DNA of 64,000 bases from Manganitrophus sp963718695 (lineage in GTDB: Bacteria > Nitrospirota > Nitrospiria > SBBL01 > Manganitrophaceae): positions 4,526,001-4,590,000 of the forward strand of contig OY970371.1 in assembly GCA_963718695.1 (NCBI GenBank), read 5' to 3'. Below the pieces are notes generated by a model that searched no databases, was not told where the DNA came from, and saw nothing but the letters and a program-made list of their open reading frames with translations. Positions 16,580-24,876 of this stretch are shown here, piece by piece (the stretch's first letter is position 1; every line of letters begins with the position of its first letter). The position numbers and the translations under genes were made by a program.

Positions 16580-17502
16580 AGCAATTTCTCGGGAAGCGGA
16601 TCGGGGTCTTGATGGGAGGAATGTCGGCGGAGCGGGAAGTGTCGCTCAAGAGCGGACGGGCGATCGCCGCTTCGCTCGATCGGCTCGGCTACACCGCCCT
16701 CCCGATCGATGTCGATCCCGAAGTGGGACAGACCCTTCGGACGGAGCGAATCGAAATCGCCTTCAATGCATTGCACGGCCGGTACGGAGAAGACGGCGCG
16801 ATCCAGGGGATGTTGGAGGTCATGCGGATTCCTTACACCGGTTCCGGCATCCTGGCGAGCGCCCTCGGAATGGATAAGATCGCATCGCATGATCTTTTCC
16901 AGTCGCACGGGATTCCGGTTCCGCCGTATCAGGTTTTGACGGGGGAAGGGCTTTCTCAATTTCGTCCCGACCGGCTTCCCTTTGATTTTCCCGTCGTCGT
17001 GAAGCCGGCGATGGAAGGCTCCAGCGTGGGGGTCGCGATTGTGTCGGAGTCGGGGGAAATCGACGCGGCGTTGAAAGAAGCGTTTAAATATGGTCCCCGT
17101 ATTTTGATCGAGAAATATATCTCGGGGATGGAGGTCCAGGTCGGGATTTTGGGAGCCGAGGCGCTCGGAGCGATCGAGATCCGCCCGAAGACGAAATTCT
17201 ATGACTATACCGCCAAATATGTTCCCGGAATGTCGGAGCATCTCTTCCCGGCGCCGCTTCCGTCCGATGTTTATCAGACGGTGCTCGACTGGGGACGGAA
17301 AGCGCACCAGGTTTTAGGCTGCACCGGCTATAGCCGGGTCGACCTGCTGGTCGATTCGCAGAAGCGTCCTTATGTTCTGGAGGTCAACACGCTGCCCGGA
17401 ATGACCGAAACGAGCCTCCTCCCGGAGATTGCGCGAGGGGTCGGGATCGATTTCGATGCACTGGTGGAACGAATTTTAGAAACAGCCTCACTCGGTAAAT
17501 AG
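16570..17502 (+). CDS. ddl: D-alanine:D-alanine ligase
   Basis: 310-residue ATP-grasp enzyme from a GTG start inside the murB 3' end. IGVLMGGMSAEREVSLKSG opens the N-terminal domain, HGRYGEDGAIQGMLE follows near 70-84, PVVVKPAMEGSSVGV forms the ATP-grasp lobe around 143, and LEVNTLPGMTETSL near 280-293 holds the metal ligands. It makes the D-Ala-D-Ala dipeptide used by MurF. Placement between murB and ftsQ is the common dcw order. Confidence 0.96.
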   Translation: MALEQFLGKRIGVLMGGMSAEREVSLKSGRAIAASLDRLGYTALPIDVDPEVGQTLRTERIEIAFNALHGRYGEDGAIQGMLEVMRIPYTGSGILASALGMDKIASHDLFQSHGIPVPPYQVLTGEGLSQFRPDRLPFDFPVVVKPAMEGSSVGVAIVSESGEIDAALKEAFKYGPRILIEKYISGMEVQVGILGAEALGAIEIRPKTKFYDYTAKYVPGMSEHLFPAPLPSDVYQTVLDWGRKAHQVLGCTGYSRVDLLVDSQKRPYVLEVNTLPGMTETSLLPEIARGVGIDFDALVERILETASLGK

Positions 17503-17515
17503 GGGAAGAGATTCC

Positions 17516-18359
17516 ATGAAGGCGATTGCGATCCAGCGGAACAACCAACGGAACAAAAGAAGAAAGGGCCGGCTTTCGTGGGCGCAACTGATCCCTTGGT
17601 TTCGGCCGACGCTCTGGGCCGTCCTTCTCGGGGGGAGCCTTTTTGCGCTCTATGCCGGCGGACAGCGATTGACGACCGCCCCCCTCTTCCATGTTCGAGA
17701 AATCAGATGGGACGGCCTTCATCATTTAAAAGAGCGGGAGATGACGGCGCGCTTCCGGTCGATCGTGGGGCGGAGCCTCTTTCCGCGTCGATCTTGCCCA
17801 GATTCAAGCGGAGCTTCAGGCGAATCCATGGATCAAAGGAGCGGTCGTTCGGAAAGAATTTCCCGATCGTCTCCACATTCAAGTCGTGGAGCGGGTTGCG
17901 GCTTCGGTCGAGTTCGATTCCGCCCGTCGGCCGCTTCTTCGGGATGAAGAGGGAAAGATCCTGCAACAAAACGGCGATGTCCCTGAAACGCTCCCCCGGA
18001 TCATCCATTACAACCCGGTTTCTTATGCGCGGGGACTTCAATTGGCTTCACTCGTTTTGGGCACGCTGGAGAAAGAAGGGGCCGAGCCGGCTCCTTTCGT
18101 GATCGATTTGGCCGATCCGGACGATTTGGTCGTCCACTTCCCGGAGGGGGTGCTGCATTTCGGTAAAGAGGAGTATTCCGAGCGGTGGCAGCGGTATCTC
18201 GAAATAAGAGAGGACCTCGAACGGCGGGGGATTTCCGATCGGGAGATCGATCTGCGCCACCGGCGGAAGGTCATCGTGAGGGATGGTTTCACCCCCGGTG
18301 GCGGGGAGAACGGATTATGGCCCGGCGAGACGGAAGGTCGGGGAGGGTCTCAGTTCTAA
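17516..18359 (+). CDS. ftsQ: Cell division protein FtsQ, interrupted by a single-base frameshift
   Basis: The first frame (17516 onward) encodes a basic N-terminus, a membrane helix near residues 35-52 and the start of a POTRA domain (LFHVREIRWDGLHHLKEREM). At 17783-17784 the frame breaks: reading one base further on restores RVDLAQIQAELQANPWIKGA, then VVRKEFPDRLHIQVVERVA and the FtsQ C-terminal domain to a TAG-type end at 18359. Deleting one C from TTTCC would give one 280-residue protein, the normal FtsQ size. FtsQ links FtsB/FtsL to the divisome and is usually essential, so a sequencing insertion is more likely than gene loss, but this cannot be decided here. Confidence 0.85.
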
Positions 18360-18429
18360 ATCGCAACACGGCACCGCCTTCGGGCAGGGCTGAACGAGAG
18401 GGTCCGGCGACCTTCTCAAGGAGGATCTC

Positions 18430-19661
18430 TTGGCGAAGCGTGAAAATATTTTGGTCGGCCTCGATGTCGGAACGACGAAGATCTGCGCCATTGTGGGCGA
18501 AGTCGTCGACGAGAAGCGGATCGATATCATCGGAATCGGGACCCACCCCTCGAAAGGGCTCAAGAAGGGGATGGTGGTGAATATCGAGAGCACCGTCGAA
18601 TCGATCAAGCGGGCGGTCGAAGAGGCCGAGCTGATGGCGGGGGTCGAGATCAACGCGGTCTACACCGGTATCGCCGGAGGACATATCAAAGGGCTCAACA
18701 GCCGCGGCGTGATCGCCGTCAAAGACCACGAGGTGACCCGGGCCGATATCGCGCGGGTGGTTGATGCGGCCAAGGCGGTCGCCATCCCGATGGATCGGGA
18801 GATTCTGCATGTCCTTCCGCAGGAATTTATCGTCGACAGCCAAGATGGGATCAAAGATCCGCTTGGGATGTCGGGGGTGCGGCTGGAGGCGGAGGTTCAC
18901 ATCATCACCGGCCTGGTGACCTCGGCCCAGAACATCGTGAAGAGCATCAACCGGGCAGGACTCGACATGGTGGAGATGATCCTTCAGCCGCTCGCTTCGA
19001 GCGAAGCGGTGCTCACCCCGGAAGAGAGAGAGTTGGGGGTGGTGATGGTCGATATCGGCGGCGGGACGACCGACATCGCGACCTATATTGAGGGGAGTGT
19101 TCGCCACACGGCGGTTTTGGCGGTCGGGGGGACGCATTTTACCAACGACATCGCCATCGGTCTTCGGACCCCGCCTGCCGATGCCGAGAAGATTAAGATC
19201 AAATACGGCTGCGCCTCGACCGAGATGGTGAAGGACAATGAGACGATCGAGGTGCCGAGTGTCGGCGGGCGTCCGCCGCGGGTCCTCTCCCGCCAGCTCC
19301 TCTCCGAGATTATCGAGCCGCGGGCCGAAGAGATTTTCATGCTGGTCGCGCGCGAGATCGAACGAATGGGTTTTGAAGATCGGGTCGCCTCCGGGGTCGT
19401 GATTACCGGGGGGACCTCTTGCTTAAATGGGATGGTCGAGGTGGCGGAGCGGGTGCTCGGCCTTCCGGTCCGGCGGGGGGTCCCCGCCGGGATGGGGGAC
19501 TCATCGACGTCGTCGGAAGTCCGATGTATGCCACCGGCGCGGGGCTCATCCTTTATGCGTTTCGAAATCAAGAGAAAGAAGATCATCGAAGAACCGGAAA
19601 AGGGCAGTTGCTCCAGCGGATGAAGAACCAAATGAAGAGCTGGGTGAAGGAATTTTTTTAA
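18430..19661 (+). CDS. ftsA: Cell division protein FtsA, with a one-base frameshift near the 3' end
   Basis: TTG start at 18430 preceded by a perfect AAGGAGG. Actin-fold motifs: LVGLDVGTTKICAIVGE (phosphate 1), VDIGGGTTDIA near 200 and VITGGTSCLNGM near 335. After GVPAGMG (about 19495) the reading frame goes out: a run of five G follows AT where six are needed. In the next frame the expected GLIDVVGSPMYATGAGL continues and ends at 19661 with the amphipathic membrane-targeting helix QRMKNQMKSWVKEFF. As written the frame ends early at 19623 and the helix is lost. FtsA anchors FtsZ to the membrane, so a homopolymer sequencing error is likely. Confidence 0.88.
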
Positions 19662-19669
19662 ACTAGATC

Positions 19670-19687
19670 GGCGCCCCGTGAGGCGCC
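19670..19687 (+). other. Hairpin in the ftsA-ftsZ spacer
   Basis: GGCGCC (19670-19675) and GGCGCC (19682-19687) form a 6-bp stem with loop CCGTGA, 11 bases before the ftsZ ribosome site. There is no T-run, so it is not a clear terminator; it could affect mRNA stability or ftsZ translation. Confidence 0.4.
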
Positions 19688-19706
19688 TAAAAAGAGGGAG
19701 GTCTGA

Positions 19707-20849
19707 ATGTTTCTCTTTGATGAGGAGGAACAAGAGTCAACATCGGCGCGAATCAAAGTCGTCGGTGTCGGAGGGGGCGGTTGTAACGCGATCAACAGCA
19801 TGATCCATTGCGGCCTGCAGGGGGTCGACTTTGTTGCGGCGAACACCGATATCCAGGCGCTGTATATGAATCCGGCGCCGAACAAGATCCAGCTCGGCAC
19901 CAAGCTGACGCGAGGTCTGGGGGCGGGGGCGAAGCCGCAGATCGGCCGGGAGTCGGCTTTGGAAGCGGTCGATCAGATTCGGGAGATGCTCGCCGGGGCC
20001 GATATGGTCTTTGTCACCGCCGGCATGGGGGGCGGGACCGGAACCGGCGCCGCGCCGATCATCGCCGGCATCGCGAAAGAGATGGGGGCGTTGACCGTCG
20101 GGGTGGTGACCAAGCCGTTCCAATTCGAAGGGGCCAAGCGCTCCCATCAGGCCGAAGACGGGGTCCATGAGATGAAGCGGGCCTGCCATACCGTCATTAT
20201 TATTCCCAACCAACGACTCCTGAATGTTGTCGAAAAGGGAACCCCGCTTCGCGCGTCGTTCCTGGTGGTCGATGATATCCTCCGCCAGGCGGTTCAGGGG
20301 ATCTCCGATCTGATCACCACCCCCGGATTGGTCAATGTCGACTTTGCCGATGTTCGGACGATCATGTCTCACACCGGCCGGGCGGTCATGGGGATGGGGG
20401 TTTCCAAGGGGGAGAACCGGGCGATCGAAGCGGCGCAAAAAGCGATCTCCAGCCCCTTGCTCGAAGACAGCTCGATCGAGGGAGCGCGGGGGGTGTTGAT
20501 CAACATCACCGGCGGACTGGACCTCTCGCTCGGGGAGGTCGATGAAGCCTCGTCCATTATTCAAAAGACGGTCGATCCCGATGCAAATATTATCTTCGGA
20601 TCGGTGATCTCCGAGTCGTTGACCGATGAGATCAAGGTCACGGTCATCGCGACGGGATTTGAAGAGAATGAGCGTTACGAAGAGCCGGTCGATGGAGAGA
20701 GCCGGCCGGCCAAGCGGGCACCCCAAAAGAGCCTCGATCGCGCAGGGTATCTGCGAAAGGTGGTTCGTGAAGGGGGAAAAGAGGTCATCCGCATGGAAGG
20801 GGATGACGAGTGGGATGTGCCCACCTTCTTAAGAAAGCAGGCGGATTAG
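19707..20849 (+). CDS. ftsZ: Cell division GTPase FtsZ
   Basis: 380 residues with AGGGAGG-type ribosome site. Tubulin signature GGGTGTGAAPIIA near 110-122, N-terminal VGVGGGGCNAINSM, T7-loop region NVDFADVRTIM near 210. The C-terminal partner peptide is DVPTFLRKQAD, the conserved site for FtsA and other tethers. FtsZ polymerises into the division ring. It follows ftsA after 45 bases. Confidence 0.98.
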   Translation: MFLFDEEEQESTSARIKVVGVGGGGCNAINSMIHCGLQGVDFVAANTDIQALYMNPAPNKIQLGTKLTRGLGAGAKPQIGRESALEAVDQIREMLAGADMVFVTAGMGGGTGTGAAPIIAGIAKEMGALTVGVVTKPFQFEGAKRSHQAEDGVHEMKRACHTVIIIPNQRLLNVVEKGTPLRASFLVVDDILRQAVQGISDLITTPGLVNVDFADVRTIMSHTGRAVMGMGVSKGENRAIEAAQKAISSPLLEDSSIEGARGVLINITGGLDLSLGEVDEASSIIQKTVDPDANIIFGSVISESLTDEIKVTVIATGFEENERYEEPVDGESRPAKRAPQKSLDRAGYLRKVVREGGKEVIRMEGDDEWDVPTFLRKQAD

Positions 20850-20864
20850 AACTCTTCTACCAAT

Positions 20865-21644
20865 GTGGAGGCATGGACGCCGATGGAGATCCTAACACAG
20901 ATGCAGCCTTATCAGTGGGTTCAGAACAGCGGACAAGGGTATATCGTCCTTCCCCGACTCAGCGCGCCGGGGGTTTTCCATTTCTTTGGGACGCGTCTTC
21001 TCTCGGAGAGCGCTCTCTATGAGGCCGGACCCGGGAGGCCGGGAAAAGCGATCCGTGTTCGTCAGGTCCATGGGGACCGGATCTGGCCGATCACCGAAGA
21101 GGATGCGGGAAGGGGGGAAGGTCCGGAACCACGGTTGATCGGTGATGCGTTGGCAACCGATCGATCCCACCTGCTGATTGCCGTCGCCACAGCCGATTGT
21201 GTGCCGGTCCTTCTTTTTGATCCGGTACAGAGGGCGGTCTCTGCGATTCACGCCGGGTGGCGGGGGACCTCCTTGAACATTGTTGGAAAAGCGGTTCGTG
21301 AAATGACGTCGCGGTACGGTTCGGAACCGAGCGCCCTTCTCGCCGGCATCGGTCCCTGCATCGGCCCGTGCTGCTATGAGGTGGGAGAAGAGGTCTGGGG
21401 GGAACTCGAGCGGAAATATTCCCCCGGCCCGGAAGTGGTGATCCATGAAAGAGAGGGGAAGGCGAAGCTGGATCTGGCCCGATTGAATGCGCTGCAACTC
21501 GCCGAGGCGGGTCTCAATCCCGACAAAATCGCCTTCTCCGGTCTTTGTACTTCTTGTCTTCCGGGGCTCTTCTATTCTTATCGGAGGGACAAGAAGAGAA
21601 CGGGGAACATGACCAGCGGGATCATGCTGATCGATAGCGCCTAA
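20865..21644 (+). CDS. pgeF: Multicopper-oxidase-like PgeF/YfiH family protein
   Basis: 259 residues (GTG at 20865; an ATG at 20883 preceded by GGAGG is an equally good start). The DUF152/LACC1 fold motifs are visible: VRQVHGDRIW, ATADCVPVLL, IHAGWRGTSLNIV and GPCIGPCCYEVG, with the His and Cys residues that bind metal. The family includes purine nucleoside phosphorylase/laccase-like enzymes and the peptidoglycan-editing factor PgeF (YfiH), which prevents misincorporation of serine into the stem peptide. Position directly after ftsZ fits a cell-wall role. Confidence 0.88.
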   Translation: MEAWTPMEILTQMQPYQWVQNSGQGYIVLPRLSAPGVFHFFGTRLLSESALYEAGPGRPGKAIRVRQVHGDRIWPITEEDAGRGEGPEPRLIGDALATDRSHLLIAVATADCVPVLLFDPVQRAVSAIHAGWRGTSLNIVGKAVREMTSRYGSEPSALLAGIGPCIGPCCYEVGEEVWGELERKYSPGPEVVIHEREGKAKLDLARLNALQLAEAGLNPDKIAFSGLCTSCLPGLFYSYRRDKKRTGNMTSGIMLIDSA

Positions 21645-21664
21645 TCGAGAGGGAAACCGGTCTC

Positions 21665-22351
21665 ATGGGGGAAACGGCCCGGGCCATCGATCGGATCTCG
21701 GCGAGGATCCAGGAAGCGGCGCGCCGTTGTGGCCGGAATCCGGAGGAGATCACGCTGGTGGCGGCGTCAAAGGGGGTTGGGATCGACCGGGTCCGGGAGG
21801 GGGCGGAAGCGGGAATTCGGATCTTCGGCGAGAACCGGGTGCAGGAAGCCCGCGCCAAGTTTCTGGAGAGCCGATTTCTTGAAGAGAATAAATCGGCCGC
21901 GGTCCATCTGATCGGACCCCTTCAGACGAACAAGGTTAAACAAGCGGTCGGCTTTTTTTCTCTGATCCACTCGATCGATTCAATTCGTCTGGCCGAGAAA
22001 GTGGCGCAGGAGGCGGAAAAGCGGCGGATTACACAGCCGGTGTTGATTGAGGTCAACGTCGGGGCCGAGGCGAGCAAGCGGGGGATTTCAATGAAAGAGG
22101 CGCCGGGGCTGGTCACTCAGGTTCGGAAACTCGCGCCGCTCTCTCTGGAAGGGCTGATGACCCTTCCCCCGTTCACCCCCGAGCCGGAGGGGGCGCGGCC
22201 CTATTTTTCGATGCTGCGTCGATTGGGAGAGGACCTCGGACTCAATCGCTTCTCGATGGGGATGTCGGCCGATTTTGAGGTCGCCGTTGAAGAAGGGGCG
22301 ACCTGGGTCCGAATCGGGACGGCGATTTTTGGGGAAAGACCAAGACAATAG
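21665..22351 (+). CDS. PLP homeostasis protein YggS (YBL036C family)
   Basis: 228 residues. PLP-binding lysine in LVAASKGV near residue 36, FGENRVQEA near 60, HLIGPLQTNKVK around 84, IEVNVGAEASKRG and the C-terminal SMGMSADFEVAVEEGATWVRIGTAIFG. It binds PLP as an alanine-racemase-like barrel without a second domain and buffers the vitamer pool. The ftsZ-pgeF-yggS-proC-yggT order is common in many bacteria. Confidence 0.94.
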   Translation: MGETARAIDRISARIQEAARRCGRNPEEITLVAASKGVGIDRVREGAEAGIRIFGENRVQEARAKFLESRFLEENKSAAVHLIGPLQTNKVKQAVGFFSLIHSIDSIRLAEKVAQEAEKRRITQPVLIEVNVGAEASKRGISMKEAPGLVTQVRKLAPLSLEGLMTLPPFTPEPEGARPYFSMLRRLGEDLGLNRFSMGMSADFEVAVEEGATWVRIGTAIFGERPRQ

Positions 22352-22372
22352 GACAGATAGGACCGATACGCT

Positions 22373-23203
22373 GTGAAAAAGCAAACAACCAAACTCCCGC
22401 CCCGCCTTTCTTTTCTCGGATCGGGAAACATGGCCGAGGCGATCATGAAAGGGGTGCTCGCCGCCGGACTGTTCAAAACGGGCGACCTCCTTGCTTCGGA
22501 CACCTCCGAGGCCCGGCTGAAAGTCATTCATCAAAAATATGGGATTCGAACCACCCGGAACAACCGTGAAGCGGTGCGCGAAGGAGATCTGGTTGTCCTT
22601 GGCGTCAAACCGCTGGCGGTCGATGGGGTTTTGGCCGAAATTAAATCGGAGCTGAAAGAAAAGGTCCTCATTTCAGTCGCCGCCGGCGTGCCCCTCGCCC
22701 GATTGGCCGCCGGCCTGGAGCGGGAGGCGAAGATTATCCGCGCCATGCCGAACGCCCCGGCGCTGGTCCAGGCGGGAGCGACGGTGCTGACCCCGGGAAA
22801 GGGGGTGGAGCAAGAAACCCTCGATCTGGTCCTTCAAATTTTTGATTCGATCGGAAAAAGCTGGGTTCTGGAAGAGCGCTATCTTGACGCGGTGACCGGT
22901 CTTTCCGGGAGCGGGCCGGCGTTTGTGTTTGTGATGATCGAGGCGATGGCCGACGGGGGGGTGAAGAGCGGACTGAGCCGCGAGATAGCCCTCGCGCTGG
23001 CGGTGCAGACGGTTCTCGGCGCGGCCCAGATGGCGCTTCAGACGGGGGATCATCCCGCACGGCTGAAGGACTTTGTCGCTTCTCCGGGGGGAACCACGAT
23101 CGCCGGCCTCCATAAATTGGAAGAGGGGAAGATCCGGTCGGCATTTATTTCAGCGGTGGAGGCGGCGACCCGTCGATCCGAAGAGTTGGGAAAGGCAAAA
23201 TAA
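22373..23203 (+). CDS. proC: Pyrroline-5-carboxylate reductase
   Basis: 276 residues, GTG start. Rossmann motif LSFLGSGNMAEAIMKGV near 12-28, VLGVKPLAVDGVL, IIRAMPNAPALVQAGATVL, and the proline/P5C signature GLSGSGPAFVFVMIEAMADGGV followed by KDFVASPGGTTIAGL. It performs the last step of proline synthesis with NAD(P)H. It sits in the post-ftsZ operon and is followed by a 132-base gap. Confidence 0.96.
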   Translation: MKKQTTKLPPRLSFLGSGNMAEAIMKGVLAAGLFKTGDLLASDTSEARLKVIHQKYGIRTTRNNREAVREGDLVVLGVKPLAVDGVLAEIKSELKEKVLISVAAGVPLARLAAGLEREAKIIRAMPNAPALVQAGATVLTPGKGVEQETLDLVLQIFDSIGKSWVLEERYLDAVTGLSGSGPAFVFVMIEAMADGGVKSGLSREIALALAVQTVLGAAQMALQTGDHPARLKDFVASPGGTTIAGLHKLEEGKIRSAFISAVEAATRRSEELGKAK

Positions 23204-23335
23204 AGAATTTGGGTCGGTTGGTAAGAGCAACAAAAAAAGGAGGCGTCAATCTCCCATTGAAAGTGGTATAGTATTTTTTATTGTGAGCCATCGAAAAAAG
23301 CGGGTTGCTCTGATTGGAATCGATGAGGAGAGATC

Positions 23336-23635
23336 ATGTTCATTGCGGCAAACTTCGTCTCGGCGCTTGCCACCGTTCTCAATTACGTCCTGGAAATCTA
23401 TACGTGGGTCATTATCATTCGAGCGTTGATCTCCTGGGTCAACCCGGATCCTTATAATCCGGTTGTCCAATTTCTCTACAAAATTACGGAGCCGGTTCTT
23501 CATCCGCTCCGAAAATTGATGCGGACCTACAGCACCGGAATCGACCTCTCCCCGCTCGTGGCGATCTTAATTATTATGTTTTTAAAACAATTCCTGGTCA
23601 GCTCCCTTTTTGAATTGGCCAGCCGATTGCGATAG
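23336..23635 (+). CDS. YggT family membrane protein
   Basis: 99 residues with two hydrophobic segments (about 5-32 and 68-90) and the family motif RALISWVNPDPYNPVVQFLYKITEP. The YggT/YlmG family is linked to membrane organisation, osmotic stress and, in chloroplasts and some bacteria, division or nucleoid distribution. GAGGAGA precedes the ATG. Upstream bases 23204-23335 contain a TATAGT hexamer at 23267-23272 but no convincing -35. Confidence 0.92.
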   Translation: MFIAANFVSALATVLNYVLEIYTWVIIIRALISWVNPDPYNPVVQFLYKITEPVLHPLRKLMRTYSTGIDLSPLVAILIIMFLKQFLVSSLFELASRLR

Positions 23636-23645
23636 AGAGGTGAAG

Positions 23646-24125
23646 ATGAAATGGACGCCGGTCGATATCCGCCAAATGACTTTCCCCGTCGGTTTCCGGG
23701 GGTATGCCCCGAACGAGGTCGACGCTTTCCTGGAAAATTTAGCGAGTGAACTCGAAGAGGTCTTAAAAGAAAACGCCGCTCTTCGGGAGCGGATCGAGGA
23801 TCAGGGACAATCGATCGCCGAGTTGAAGAAGACCGAAGGGGCGCTGACCAACACGCTGCTGATGGCGCAGAAGGCGATCGAAGAGATGAAACGGACCGCT
23901 CAGAAAGAAGGGGATCTCATTATTCGCCAGGCCGAGCTGCGGGCGGAAGAGATTACCCGATCGGCCATGAAAGAGGTGAGCCAGGTCCAGGGGGAGATCC
24001 ATCACTTAAGACGGCAGCGCGATTTTTTTGTTGAGAAGATTCGATCTTTGATGCAAAATCTCGAAAAGACAATGCAATGGGAAGATGAAAAAGCCGATCA
24101 GAGGGAAGAAGAGGCCTCTTTATGA
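23646..24125 (+). CDS. divIVA: DivIVA-domain cell division/polarity protein
   Basis: 159 residues from the ATG at 23646, with GAGAGG just upstream (the frame is open earlier within yggT, but this start begins the domain). Residues 1-35 (TPVDIRQMTFPVGFRGYAPNEVDAFLENLA) match the DivIVA N-terminal lipid-binding domain; the remainder is almost continuous coiled coil. DivIVA proteins recognise negatively curved membrane at poles and septa. The gene closes the dcw-associated operon. Confidence 0.9.
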   Translation: MKWTPVDIRQMTFPVGFRGYAPNEVDAFLENLASELEEVLKENAALRERIEDQGQSIAELKKTEGALTNTLLMAQKAIEEMKRTAQKEGDLIIRQAELRAEEITRSAMKEVSQVQGEIHHLRRQRDFFVEKIRSLMQNLEKTMQWEDEKADQREEEASL

Positions 24126-24141
24126 GAGGTGAGAGCCCGAC

Positions 24142-24196
24142 GGCTCGGCTGCACGATACGCGAATCGATCTTTTCTCGAACGCGCAGCCCCGAGCC
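24142..24196 (+). other. Long hairpin downstream of divIVA
   Basis: GGCTCGGCTGC (24142-24152) pairs with GCAGCCCCGAGCC (24184-24196) apart from a CC bulge, with CGCG/CGCG pairing possible in the 31-base loop. No T-run follows (ATATTTTCG), so this may be a weak terminator or an mRNA-end structure. Confidence 0.4.
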
Positions 24197-24288
24197 ATAT
24201 TTTCGATGTAAGCAATTCGGTTGGAAAGAAGCGGTTCAGTTCTGACGGATGGAATTTCATCCACCTTCACCTTAGCCTAGGAGGAGAG

Positions 24289-24570
24289 ATGAGTTACTAC
24301 GTCTATATTACTCAGGTCGATAACTGTTTTGTCGCCGACGTTCCCGCCTTGCCCGGATGCCGTACCATCGGGCGGAGCGAAGCGGAGGTTCTTGAAAATA
24401 TCCGGGATGTCGTTCGAGGATACCTCCAAAGCCTGCGGAAGAGAAATCGCACGGCGCCGAAGGTAAAAGTGGTCAAGCTTTCCGAGCATTTACCGTTCTC
24501 TCGAACCGCGGCGGCGCGTTCAATGTTAAACGTCAACGCAAAAGATGGAATCGCCGTTCCGCCCTTATAA
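24289..24570 (+). CDS. HicB-like (type II antitoxin fold) protein
   Basis: 93 residues after AGGAGGAG. The N-terminal half YVYITQVDNCFVADVPALPG then CRTIGRSEAEVLENIRDVV is the degenerate RNase H-like HicB/UPF0150 fold. The C-terminal part (RNRTAPKVKVVKL...) is short and shows no clear ribbon-helix-helix or HTH DNA-binding domain. No HicA-type toxin is adjacent, so it may be a solitary HicB-fold protein with another role. It overlaps the next gene by 26 bases. Confidence 0.8.
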   Translation: MSYYVYITQVDNCFVADVPALPGCRTIGRSEAEVLENIRDVVRGYLQSLRKRNRTAPKVKVVKLSEHLPFSRTAAARSMLNVNAKDGIAVPPL

Positions 24571-24874
24571 ATCGGGAGCGCTCCTTCATTTGCGCGTCAT
24601 TCCGAATGCATCCCGGGACAGCGTAGAAGGTTGCGCCGAAGGGATGCTTCGGCTAAAATTAAGAGCGGTTCCTCTGGAAGGGGCCGCGAACGCGGCCTGC
24701 ATTCGATATTTATCGAAGCTATTTTCTCTCCCGAAATCCAGGCTCGAAATCGTCCGTGGGGAGAAGTTCAGAGAAAAATGGATTTGGTTTAAAGAGGTCG
24801 ATCAGTCGGCTCTAAATCAACAGCTCGATAAAATTTTACGGGTGGCCGACCCTTTTTCTCGGCTATTGGAGTAG
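24545..24874 (+). CDS. DUF167 (YggU) family protein
   Basis: 109 residues. LHLRVIPNASRDSVEG, LRLKLRAVPLEGAANAACIRYL and SRLEIVRGEKFREKWI match the small YggU/DUF167 fold, which is frequently encoded near yggT and proC. Biochemical function is unknown. It overlaps the end of the HicB-like gene and is followed after two bases by a transpeptidase gene. Confidence 0.9.
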   Translation: MESPFRPYKSGALLHLRVIPNASRDSVEGCAEGMLRLKLRAVPLEGAANAACIRYLSKLFSLPKSRLEIVRGEKFREKWIWFKEVDQSALNQQLDKILRVADPFSRLLE

Positions 24875-24876
24875 AC

